DNA of 64,000 bases from Allodiplogaster sudhausi (lineage: Eukaryota > Nematoda > Chromadorea > Rhabditida > Diplogasteridae): assembly GCA_945643635.1 (NCBI GenBank), contig CALZFC010000040.1:1665001-1729000 (forward strand), given 5' to 3'. Position numbers and translations under genes: made by a program. This document shows positions 34,523 through 44,900 of this stretch, piece after piece. The notes under the pieces were generated by a model. It saw only the letters and a list, made by a program, of their open reading frames with translations, ran no database searches and was not told the origin of the DNA. Positions within the stretch are counted from its first letter, which is position 1; every line of letters starts with the position of its first letter.

Positions 34523-35371
34523 ATGTCTGCGGTTCGGGTGGTGGCGTCGGCCGGGAAGGGAGTGACGCAAGTGATCGAGCGATGCGAGGCAGCCAAGACT
34601 TCTGGCTATCTCGGTTGGTCTGCAGAGGGATCACTCCTCCAGTGCTGCTTTCTGTTCAGACCTCTCCAGCTGCTCCCTCATGTACCTGGCCGATGCGATC
34701 TATCTCGTGCTCAAGGGCTACGATGTCACCAAGTGCAATTTGCGTGACAACGCCTTCAAGAAATTTCCCAAAAAACTGATCGACAAGTTTCCGCGCATGA
34801 CGAGTAAGAACAATGCATTCATTTTTGTTTGCCACCGCTTGCTAATTCAGAAAAACGTAAAGTTCGTTCACTACAACAAAGATTATTTCTTGCAGTTTTA
34901 AATGTCGAGGGAAATGAGGTGGCGGAGCTGCCCGAAGAGGTCAGCTTCAGTTGATTTGCTGGCTTCACTTCGGCATTCTTCTGTGGTTCATGTGAATTCT
35001 CTTCCACAGATGGCATCGTGGTCATCCTTGAAGGGCTTGAACGTGGCAAACAACCAACTGACTGCCTTTCCTTCTCCTCTCTACGAACTCAGAGAGCTCG
35101 CCATCCTCGATCTCAGCGGCAATCAGATTCAAGGTATGAAAGTTAAGCAAATTCTTGTATTGACAGTGGAATTGAGAGATTTTTTTGAAATGTACATAAA
35201 TTCATACTGAACTCGAAATGTACTTCCATTGATACAGAAGTCGACGTCGATAGATTGTATGCCTCTCTGCCGAAACTGGTTCAGCTGAACATCTCTGGCA
35301 ACCCTCTCTCCGATGCAAGCAAGGCCAGGCTCTCCGAGAAGAGGCCGAAGACATTGCAAATTCACTTTTAG
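34523..35371 (+). CDS. Leucine-rich repeat protein, LRRC20-like
   Basis: Five exons join perfectly in phase: 34523-34613, 34660-34803, 34896-34939, 35010-35133 and 35238-35371. The product is about 178 residues, close to the roughly 184 of vertebrate LRRC20. The N-terminus (VVASAGKGVTQVIERCEAA) aligns in character with the LRRC20 start. It is followed by a cap (YLDLSSCSLMYLADAIYLVL) and LRR units with the L.L..N.L..FP pattern (LNVEGNEVAELPEE, LKGLNVANNQLTAFPSPLY, LAILDLSGNQIQ, LVQLNISGNPLS). There is no signal peptide or membrane helix, so it is probably a cytosolic protein-interaction module. Introns are 46, 92, 70 and 104 nt. The assignment to LRRC20 comes from architecture and remembered sequence; function is unknown. 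Confidence 0.85.
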
Positions 35372-36122
35372 ATACCAAAATAACAAATCTCGATGCTTTA
35401 GTCAATTAAATTCAATGCTTCGACTATTTCTGTGAACAAATTGCTCCTATATTTTCGTGCTTAGTGAACACAATAAATTATATTCCTCACTGTCCCCCGA
35501 TTTAATTTAAATTCTGTTGATCGTGCCATTGTATATTTTAAAAAAGTGGTCTGGCCATCACTGTTTGCAGCTTACGTTTAGGCCAATATGTTTTTTCTAG
35601 AATGTTATGCCAAATTGTTTTATAGTTCTTTAGATGACCTGAATATACTAGATGTTCTTATTTCTCATCATATGAGAGAAAATAATAAAGAATTATCATA
35701 AAGACGGACAAATTGAATCTACGTATTCACTTAATTGTCCGACTGAGTGGATGAAAAGTAGTAAAAATGAACGAACCCGTTACATTTCTCTGCTAAAATA
35801 TATATGCGTCAAAATAATGAACAGACAAGAACTCATATAATGTAATAGAGCAATGTTGTGGAAAGCGGTCTTCAGACGAAAGTGAGATGGAACTTTGTAG
35901 CAGGTGTACCATTCCAAAAAAAAAAAGAATCAGGAAGGCTGAGAATGGGAAGTGAAAAAGCTTAACTATGAGATTGGCAGAAAATACTAGTTTTCAATAA
36001 GAACATCCGAGCGGAAGAGCGGAGAGTGGATGGATTTTCTTTTGATTGACTTGTCGTATAAAAGAGATGAAGAGACTCACGCGCGCGAAGCAGAGCGAGT
36101 ATTCGTCTTTTCTTCTTTTCAG
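35372..36122. other. Spacer between LRRC20-like and EF-hand genes
   Basis: AT-rich, with AATAAA at about 35472 and AATAAAG at about 35684, which could serve the LRRC20-like transcript. No gene seen. Confidence 0.5.
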
Positions 36123-36917
36123 ATGCACATTCCTCTCACAACCAGCACATTACTCATTCTTCTGCACATTACAAGGACGCAGTCCGAAGGGCTGCAGCAG
36201 AAGGTTGTGTCACCTGATTTCTCTTATAAAGTAATGTATCCTCCCTTCAGCCTACCAAGTCTCAATCGACTGCCGTCGTAGATATCACTCCCATTCCATT
36301 GGATAGACTAGACCCGCATACTTCCGGTGAGCATTATTACTATTCTAGACTATATTGGTACCTTTCATTTTACATAAGGTAATTAATTGTTCTTATCAAA
36401 GAATTCCTTCGAATTGACACGGACGGTGACGATCGAATCACATTCACTGAGTTCCTCCTCGGGGATCGCGAGTACATCGAAATGCAGTCACGCAACTTCC
36501 GACGATTCGACTCCGATGGTTCTTCTGTCACATACAATTCTACTTCCTTCAACGTGACATTGATTTAGGCGACAACATTGTAAGCCGTGCCGAGTTTGAC
36601 AGTTACTTCCGGAAGAGAGAAGACGAGAGGAAGCGAAGGCAACACGAGAGAGATCACTTCTTCAGGCATCTGGTTAGGACACCACAAGTAGAATCTCTCT
36701 ACAGAAGAAAGAGAGAAATGATTACATGCATTAGCCCTCGCCCCACGTGGACAGCGGAACGGCGTCCTTCGAGCAGCCGCAGTCTCCTCCCCATCGCCGT
36801 GCCCATGACGACGTCTTCGAGGATCGCGACGAACCACGGCATGCCTCATTCGTTTCCCCCTTCGATGAAAACCGACGGAATGGCTGGATAGCCATGACAA
36901 CTCCCAGAAGTTACTAG
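36123..36917 (+). CDS. Secreted EF-hand calcium-binding protein
   Basis: Exons 36123-36203, 36251-36326, 36402-36518, 36569-36672 and 36735-36917 all agree in phase. Exon 1 encodes a signal peptide (LTTSTLLILLHITRTQS). The mature protein has two EF-hands: loop 1 DTDGDDRITFTE (36417-36452) and loop 2 DSDGDNIVSRAE, which is split by a 50-nt intron after DSDG. Both loops have Asp at positions 1, 3 and 5 and Glu at 12, so both look able to bind Ca2+. A charged helix (RKREDERKRRQHERD) and an acidic/His-rich tail follow. Everything from exon 2 onward lies in the 1301-bp tandem duplication; this copy keeps the signal-peptide exon and so is the likely functional one. Exact protein family not determined. 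Confidence 0.82.
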
Positions 36918-37528
36918 ATAAACTCTTTTCCTGTGCATACATACAAATTGACGGAGAACGAGAACACTTTTATTTTACTTCAAAAGGAGTTGAATAACAA
37001 GGATGAGGATAAGTATAAACGCGGAGAAGCGCAGAACCGTCTTGATATTGTCGATATACTGAAAGAGAGGGATTGAATTGGGGAGGGAAGGGAAGATTCC
37101 TCCCAACCTCCTCCGTCCTGTCGCTGTCCTTCGTGTACACGTAAATCGTCGCGAGTAACTCGTCTTCCGTCGAGCGGCAGCTACAAAAGCTATGATTGTT
37201 GCAAAGTAAACAATGAACATTGTGGAAGTAGTTTCAATCTCTTGTCTCTCGACCTACATGTACGTTCGCTCGTCTGTTTTCTCAACAGTGCGGAAGACGA
37301 GATCGCCGATGGAATCGACGAAGATCCGTTCACCGAAAAGCTTGATCAGCAACGGCGATGTCAGGTTTCCAACACCTAGAACAAACGATTATTCTCACGT
37401 CACAAAAAAACAGAACAAAGAACTTCAAACTAATGACGAATGTCTTAGAAGAAAGAAGAAAGCGAAAGGAACCCGAGATACTCCAACGCAAACCAACGGG
37501 CTTGCCAGGGAGAGCCCCACAAGTCAGA
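36228..37528. repeat. Tandem duplication, copy A (1301 bp)
   Basis: Identical at every stretch compared to 37529-38829, with a constant offset of 1301. It contains exons 2-5 of the EF-hand gene (+) and, on the minus strand, the last three exons of the Ig-like gene (36975-37058, 37108-37180, 37258-37375). In this copy the Ig exons are cut off from the rest of their gene. Confidence 0.97.
36975..37375 (-). pseudogene. Orphaned 3' exons of Ig-like gene (copy A)
   Basis: Three intact exons (37258-37375, 37108-37180, 36975-37058) encode the membrane-proximal Ig-like segment, the transmembrane helix and the stop codon. Immediately upstream on the minus strand lies copy B rather than the gene's other exons. 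They could only be used by splicing over copy B, so they are probably not translated as a gene of their own. Confidence 0.7.
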
Positions 37529-38829
37529 AAAGTAATGTATCCTCCCTTCAGCCTACCAAGTCTCAATCGACTGCCGTCGTAGATATCACTCCCATTCCAT
37601 TGGATAGACTAGACCCGCATACTTCCGGTGAGCATTATTACTATTCTAGACTATATTGGTACCTTTCATTTTACATAAGGTAATTAATTGTTCTTATCAA
37701 AGAATTCCTTCGAATTGACACGGACGGTGACGATCGAATCACATTCACTGAGTTCCTCCTCGGGGATCGCGAGTACATCGAAATGCAGTCACGCAACTTC
37801 CGACGATTCGACTCCGATGGTTCTTCTGTCACATACAATTCTACTTCCTTCAACGTGACATTGATTTAGGCGACAACATTGTAAGCCGTGCCGAGTTTGA
37901 CAGTTACTTCCGGAAGAGAGAAGACGAGAGGAAGCGAAGGCAACACGAGAGAGATCACTTCTTCAGGCATCTGGTTAGGACACCACAAGTAGAATCTCTC
38001 TACAGAAGAAAGAGAGAAATGATTACATGCATTAGCCCTCGCCCCACGTGGACAGCGGAACGGCGTCCTTCGAGCAGCCGCAGTCTCCTCCCCATCGCCG
38101 TGCCCATGACGACGTCTTCGAGGATCGCGACGAACCACGGCATGCCTCATTCGTTTCCCCCTTCGATGAAAACCGACGGAATGGCTGGATAGCCATGACA
38201 ACTCCCAGAAGTTACTAGATAAACTCTTTTCCTGTGCATACATACAAATTGACGGAGAACGAGAACACTTTTATTTTACTTCAAAAGGAGTTGAATAACA
38301 AGGATGAGGATAAGTATAAACGCGGAGAAGCGCAGAACCGTCTTGATATTGTCGATATACTGAAAGAGAGGGATTGAATTGGGGAGGGAAGGGAAGATTC
38401 CTCCCAACCTCCTCCGTCCTGTCGCTGTCCTTCGTGTACACGTAAATCGTCGCGAGTAACTCGTCTTCCGTCGAGCGGCAGCTACAAAAGCTATGATTGT
38501 TGCAAAGTAAACAATGAACATTGTGGAAGTAGTTTCAATCTCTTGTCTCTCGACCTACATGTACGTTCGCTCGTCTGTTTTCTCAACAGTGCGGAAGACG
38601 AGATCGCCGATGGAATCGACGAAGATCCGTTCACCGAAAAGCTTGATCAGCAACGGCGATGTCAGGTTTCCAACACCTAGAACAAACGATTATTCTCACG
38701 TCACAAAAAAACAGAACAAAGAACTTCAAACTAATGACGAATGTCTTAGAAGAAAGAAGAAAGCGAAAGGAACCCGAGATACTCCAACGCAAACCAACGG
38801 GCTTGCCAGGGAGAGCCCCACAAGTCAGA
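37529..38829. repeat. Tandem duplication, copy B (1301 bp)
   Basis: Directly abuts copy A. Copy A ends ...cacaagtcaga and is followed by aa then gtaatgtatcc, the start of the unit. Copy B ends at the same cacaagtcaga at 38829 and then leaves the repeat. It includes the Ig-gene 3' exons that remain joined to the gene body, and EF-hand exons 2-5 without exon 1. Confidence 0.97.
37552..38218 (+). pseudogene. Decapitated EF-hand gene copy (copy B)
   Basis: Exons 37552-37627, 37703-37819, 37870-37973 and 38036-38218 reproduce exons 2-5 of the EF-hand gene exactly, including both calcium loops. The signal-peptide exon and promoter are absent. Without an upstream exon it lacks a start and export signal. 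Confidence 0.75.
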
Positions 38830-39234
38830 GTCAGCTCGTCCGTCGTTTTCACCGGAAAACATCACTGTGAAATATTAGGTCAACTTTAATATAAAAGGAG
38901 AGATGAGTAAAATAAAACAGGAACACAAAACTAAGCAACTGAAAAAAGCAAACCATAATAGACTTCGCGTTAGCAGAGCTAGGCAACGATGGAACAACTT
39001 CACCACTCAGGAACTCAGTCTTTGGCAGCATATCTCAAGGGGTCAAGGGTTTACAATAAATCAGACAGCACGAGAAAGAGAGAGGAGAAGGGTGAAGAGA
39101 GAAGATTTTGCTGACCGAACAGTTTCGACACTCCCCACGAGTCGTTGCCCGTCACGTATCGTATCTCAGGAGGCTTCTGGCGGCACAGACTCTAGAAGAA
39201 GAGTCTGTCTCAGTCACGAAAGAAGGCAACGAGG

Positions 39235-39279
<45 letters not shown>

Positions 39280-39297
39280 GAGAAAGAGGAGAGAGAG

Positions 39298-39338
<41 letters not shown>

Positions 39339-41003
39339 TCACAATGCAGATGCGCACTTCGTGTCGCACGAGGGTGAAGGGAGAGAAGAGACGAAAGATA
39401 TCCGGAGGGAGGAGGGAGCTGCGACAGGGCAGACGGTCGAAGACAGCAAACATGAAGAGGTCCGCAGGCAGAGAAGGAATCGGGGTCACGCGCTAGATGA
39501 GTAAGGAGAAAGAAGAGAGGAGGGGAGAAAGGGGGAGATGGCAATCACTCACTTCCACCACGCACTCATGCACCCTTCTCTTCTCTCCGAAATCATTTCC
39601 ACAACGAGTGCACGGCGTCCATGGCGAAGTCTACAAAAAAAAATGCAATAAATAATATTGAGTATTAAAACGAAGTGACCTTGGTAATGACACGAAGATA
39701 TTCCAGCTTCACCGTCTCGTAGTCTCCCACGGCACTAGAGGTATTCCCGACGAGGGATCCACTCTTGTCTCGCAATTCCTGGTTCAAATGGTACAGACTT
39801 ATAGAACTGGAAGTCGCCTGCTTAGTAGACAAATGTGCTTACAACGACTTCCTGGTGAGCTGGCTTGGCTTGAGGCTCAACGTAGAAGAGACCCTGCACG
39901 AGGTGATAGCCGTCTACACGGTTGATGCAACGGTAGAAGCCAGGGCCTAGCAGTGACAGGCAACTTAGAAATGACGTAATGAGTTATACGACTATATATA
40001 TTAATGTGGTGTATCACCTTGAAATGAACCTAAGGACCAAAGTCCGTCTCCACCACTTCAGATTTGAAAGAAGGAGCAGTACCTCTCAAGGTGACGTTGT
40101 TAATGAGAAGTTCGTAATGGTCGCTGACTGAGACCATTCCATTCACTTCTCGCGACAGGAAACTCACATTCACAACAATTACATTCAATTTATTTCGCCA
40201 AACAGAAATAAATTAAATCAGAGGAAATTTTTGAGCAATATGTAATATTAAAAAGAGATTTGATATCTGACGCCCTGGCGTTATCCAATCCTTTGCGAAT
40301 GACGTTCCGCTTGTCGTGGTTATGCGTGAGAGGAGTCCAGCGACCCTCCGACAGTCCAGTCAGTCCTCAACCAACACTTTCGGTCGCAAGAAGAGCCAAT
40401 AACGAGGAACAAAACGGACCGGCGAACTCCCACTCGTATGTCCACTTTCTCTGCATATCTTCCTTCTTCTTTTTCATATGTTCTCCAGCAATCTTCTGAA
40501 ATAAATAAATAACCCAAACCATCGTACGTTATATATAAGCATGGGTTTAAATTGACACGATAACACTTTTAATTAGTAGCTGGGAAGCAGTAATGTTTTA
40601 TATGTTCCGACATCTCGGAAGACATCCTTGATCTGTTGGATGTGACGGGAGAAAAAGTTCAGACTGGGCTTCCACACGGCCTCCACTTCAATGGCATCCT
40701 CCGGTGAGAGACTCAAAATAGACCAATGTATAATGGAAACGAGAAATAGCTGTTGATATTGTTCGTACCACTCAAAACACGGGAGAATAACATCGGCACC
40801 AGGGCGTACAACGACCACCTGAGATGAATTTAATAGTTGGGGAAATATGGTGTATAAAATATACAAAATAACTACCATAAAATTCATCTCACCATTAAAC
40901 TCAGTGATATTTCATTGCAATAAAGGGCAAATATGCTAACTGAGCTAGAGAGGAGAGAGAGAGAGCGAGAGAGGGAGAGAGCGAGAGAGAGATAGAGAGA
41001 TAG

Positions 41004-41051
<48 letters not shown>

Positions 41052-41145
41052 CGAGAGAGGAAGAGAGCGAGAGAGGAAGAGAGCGAGAGAGGAAGAGAGC
41101 GAGAGAGGAAGAGAGCGAGAGAGGAAGAGAGAGAGAGAGCGAGAA

Positions 41146-41194
<49 letters not shown>

Positions 41195-41638
41195 TAGAGC
41201 GAGAGAGGAAGAGAGCGAGAGAGGAAGAGAGCGAGAGAGGAAGAGAGCGAGAGAGGAAGAGAGAGAGAGAGAGAGCGACAACAAGAAAGAAGCTAAGGTA
41301 TGACTTTGGGAAGAATGCGATCGCTGATTTCGCGATGCTTGAGACAAGCCGCGTAGCGATCGTAGGACTCGAGACGCTCAATCAAACCAGCCGAATCGTT
41401 TTTGAAGTCGTTGATCCAATCACACTAAAAAGAATTTGAAGGATCTAACCATTCCATGGAAAATTATAGGCGATCACGCTTACAATAAGCTTGCTTTTCA
41501 TTCGGGTAAATCAACGTAAGAATCTTACTCGAACAAGTACAACAGCAAATCCTGCGATAATTAGACGAGAGAAGATCATCGCAGACCAAACACAACTTGA
41601 GGGCAACGATGAAATGAAACCATTCCATTGCAGTTTTA
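38276..41638 (-). CDS. Ig-like type I membrane protein (FAM187-like)
   Basis: Read leftward from ATG 41638: a signal peptide (MEWFHFIVALKLCL) joins CDWINDFKNDSAGLIERLE (exon about 41293-41427). An Ig-like domain starts VVVVRPGADVILPCF and includes VWKP. Its end reads GPGFYRCINRVDGYHL then VQGLFYVEPQ (about 39854-39949). A Trp/Cys motif SPWTPCTRCGNDFGEKRR follows, with HEC next (about 39553-39630). A second Ig-like domain runs from about 39199 through 38559-38676 and 38409-38481 (VTGNDSWGVSKLFGVGNL ... ERTYICRSTEDELLATIYVY). The protein ends with a C-terminal helix FSAFILILILVIQLLLK and stop at 38276. Two Ig-like domains around a WxPCxxC motif, with one membrane span, recall FAM187 proteins, but this is not proven. 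It is probably a cell-surface protein. The terminal exons come from duplication copy B. A long (GA)n tract lies in an intron at 40945-41275. Confidence 0.72.
39243..39337. repeat. (GA)n tract
   Basis: (AG)n directly between two exons of the Ig-like gene; in that transcript it is a polypyrimidine tract. Confidence 0.9.
40945..41275. repeat. (GA)n tract with GC interruptions
   Basis: About 330 bp. It contains a 17-18 nt higher-order unit (gcgagagaggaagaga) repeated about ten times in two blocks (41050-41135 and 41197-41262). Confidence 0.9.
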
Positions 41639-41930
41639 CTTGTTGGTTTCCTTAAAGCAGAGAGGTCAAAATTCAAATTACACGAATATACTGCATTCCA
41701 ATCACAATATTTCTAGAAATTTATGATTACGCAACGACACTGGACCTCATGGTTAATTAGTGTTCTCTTTTCGCTCCAGCGCACGACCCACTTTCGCCTT
41801 CCGTTCGAAGCACAATTACGACTATGGGCGCATAAATTCTTAACATTTGAATGTGAATCTCTTGAAAAACCGCGTTATTTACCTTCTTCGCGTCCCTTGT
41901 TGCAGATTTTTTAAATTGAAGTGCTTGAAG

Positions 41931-44900
41931 ATGTCGGAGTCGGAATCGGAAGTGAATTTGTCGCTAGCATCGCTGAACAGTGCACTGAGTGAGAGCGTGC
42001 TCGAGCTGAGGGAAGCCGTGGCCAACGCGAGTGGTGCCAAGACTTCCACCGCTCGCCGCCTCACCAAACGCTCCACTCGAGGACCAAAACGCACTCTAAT
42101 TCCCGTCAAGGAGGAAGATGTCGAGGACCAGGAGGATGACCACAAGGAGAACATGGTTAAAAGTCCTCTTCTATCTCAGTCATTGCAAGAGTTCATATGC
42201 TTCTTGCAGGAGGTTGACGAAGACTACTCGTCCAAGCAAGGAAAGAGAAGGAAGAAGAGGGATGCGCTGCAGAGTGTGACTAATGCAGAAGATGGGGAAG
42301 AACAGGAGGGAGAACAAGAGGACTGGGATGCAGTTATTGAGAAGGCTTGCAATGTGGCCAAGGGATATGTTAGCATTCTCTTCCATTATTTTTTTTAGAA
42401 ACAGATTAACTTATGATCTAACTATATTGCAAGACTGGTTTTTTTTTTTTTTAGAAAATGGCGATAAAGCATTTGTACTCATCTCGAGAAGCGCTACTTG
42501 GAAATGCGAATGAGACTTCTTTGCGGCGTCTTGTCTGGAACACTGTAATACTATGCCAACCTGAAGGTCAGTTCATCTCAAATATGATTTTTCTGTCATT
42601 AAATAGACAAAATCTCTTACTTATATTGATTGTGAATAAATAAAATAAGTTATGGTAAATTAATGATCGTTGATAAATAAGCCGTGCCCACTGAGCTCCT
42701 CTGTAGGCCGACGACTCGTTTCCTACGTCATTCTCCATCTTGGCATTGCTGTCACAAGTCGTCTTATCCTCAAGAAAATCCGGGATCCTGCTATTACAAT
42801 GTTAGTTTTTTTAATCTTATTTTAATTTCGACATTTTGGTTTTTATTGCAAAATGCATTCGATCTATTTAAAATGTGTCCTCGCTCCTATAATTCAACAC
42901 GGCGCTCTTCAGGACAGAGTGCACGAATTACGGTGAAATGCTCTTGGAGACTTGGAAGTTGGCAGTGAAGAGGGATAAGCAGCAAAGTGAAGAAGACGGC
43001 AACGAAGAGTACGACGAGAATCTGTCAGGACTCGCTAAAGAAGTTTGTCTTTTCTTTCTCTTCATGCGAACACACCTTTACTGTTTACTGTTTACGGTTT
43101 GCCTGCAACTTCTTCAGAAACACTTATCAATGAACTGTCAAAAACCCTGATTTCAAAAATTTATGTTTGTTTTTGCGCCAAAAAAAGAATGTTTTGAAGT
43201 TAGATTTTCTTACACTTGCCCGAGTTGTGTGCTGTTTACAGTTGAAGGCCGTACCTTCTTGTAGGTGGAAGAGGAGATAATAACGCGGCTTGTCAGATTG
43301 GCCATATCTAAGAGCGACAAGAAGGCCTTTCAGGTTTGCAATGATGATTTGTCGTCACTTTCCTCCTTGTCCCTGCAGGTCTTGATGAGCATGGCCAGCG
43401 ACTGCCGCGGCAAGGTCGGCGGAATGCTCTGTCGCTCCGTGAGTCCCGTGCTGTGGCGGTCTCTCGGTGTCAGTTCTTCTTTTCTTCTCATTACTCTGAT
43501 TGTGATAGTCCGAGAGGGAAGAGAATGGTGTTCCTTTCAGCTGCCGCGCGACCAAAGACGTCACAGTGCTGCGTGCCTCTTCCTTCGTCTCTTTCCTGTC
43601 TGGGAAAAAGAAGATTCGGTAATTCTACCCATCCTTCTGGATTGGAATGAGAATAGTTTCATTGTGTTCCCTCTCTATTGCTTTTTCAGGAGCCCCTTGA
43701 TGACCAATTCGAGTTCATGTACAAATTGCTGAAAGACGAATGCGCTGATATTCGCAGAGAAGCTGCTTACAGAGTTTCGTTGACAACAAAAAAACCCTGC
43801 TAGGAGTTTTTCCTTTATTTATACGGGACAATCTCTTAGTTTCGATATCTGGTTGTGCCCTCAAATGTCTTTGAAACCTCAAATGTCCACTATTTGAGAT
43901 TCTGGTCCACACTGCGCAGTTCGAGACTGTCTTCCCTGCTATTCACAAGAAGCGACTGATCAACTGCGTTCGTTAAATAACCTTTCTGCCTTAACCATTC
44001 AACGGTCGTTCGCTTGTGCAGATAATTCCAGGCTTTTCTTCTTCTTGAAGGTGCCATTAACTGTTTTCTTTAGATCGTTGACGAGTTATCAAACGACCGC
44101 GTTGCAACCGTTCGCGTAGCCGTCCTAGAGGTATTTCCTTCTTTTACTTTTCACCCAGAACACTTCCTATGCCTTCTCGTTTCCGTAAACATTTATTTCC
44201 ACTGAAAATGAAGCTATTGCGCCATGATCCATTAAAGGTATTAATGAAATCTTCTTTGAGGGTTACAAAGAGATCCTGAAGATCAGCGGCGCCCTCTGTG
44301 CACTTGAACAGGCCCTCTCAATTCTTGTTCCACGCGCCATCAATGACCGCAACGACAAGGTTTTTCTTCTTCATTCAGTTTTCAACTTTGACTCTAACTG
44401 CTATATGAAATATATCCTTTCGAAATGATATCTGGTTCGATCGTTAACGGAGATGTGCCTTTGCCTAGAGAGAATAAATGCAGAAGAGTTTGTGTTGGTT
44501 GAATTTAGTTAAGAAATGAGCGTGCTTAAATAATTGAAAATAAAAATGTTTTAAGGTTCGCTTGACGGCGTTGACATTGCTACGAGAGCTGCGCGGCCAT
44601 CGCTTCATCAGGGTCCTTCTTACTTTTCTCTCTTCCTGTCTCTTCACTCCCTTCCTCCCTTCCTCTCCTTCTGTCTCTTCATTCTATTTCTCTCTTCCTC
44701 TCTTCCTCTCTTCATTCTCTTTCTCTCTTTCTCTCTTTCTCTCTTTCTGTTTCTTCATTCTCTTTCTCTCTTTCTGTCTCTCCATTCTCTTTCTTTCTGT
44801 CTCTTCATTCTCTTTCTCTCTTTCTTTCTTCCTCTCTCTTCCTTCTCTTTCTCTCTTCTCGTTCTCTTCATTCTCTTTCTCTCTTTCTGTCTCTCCATTC

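Noticed and set aside
36228..38829. Interpretation as two complete tandem EF-hand genes
   Set aside because: Copy B lacks the signal-peptide exon and promoter; only exons 2-5 are repeated.
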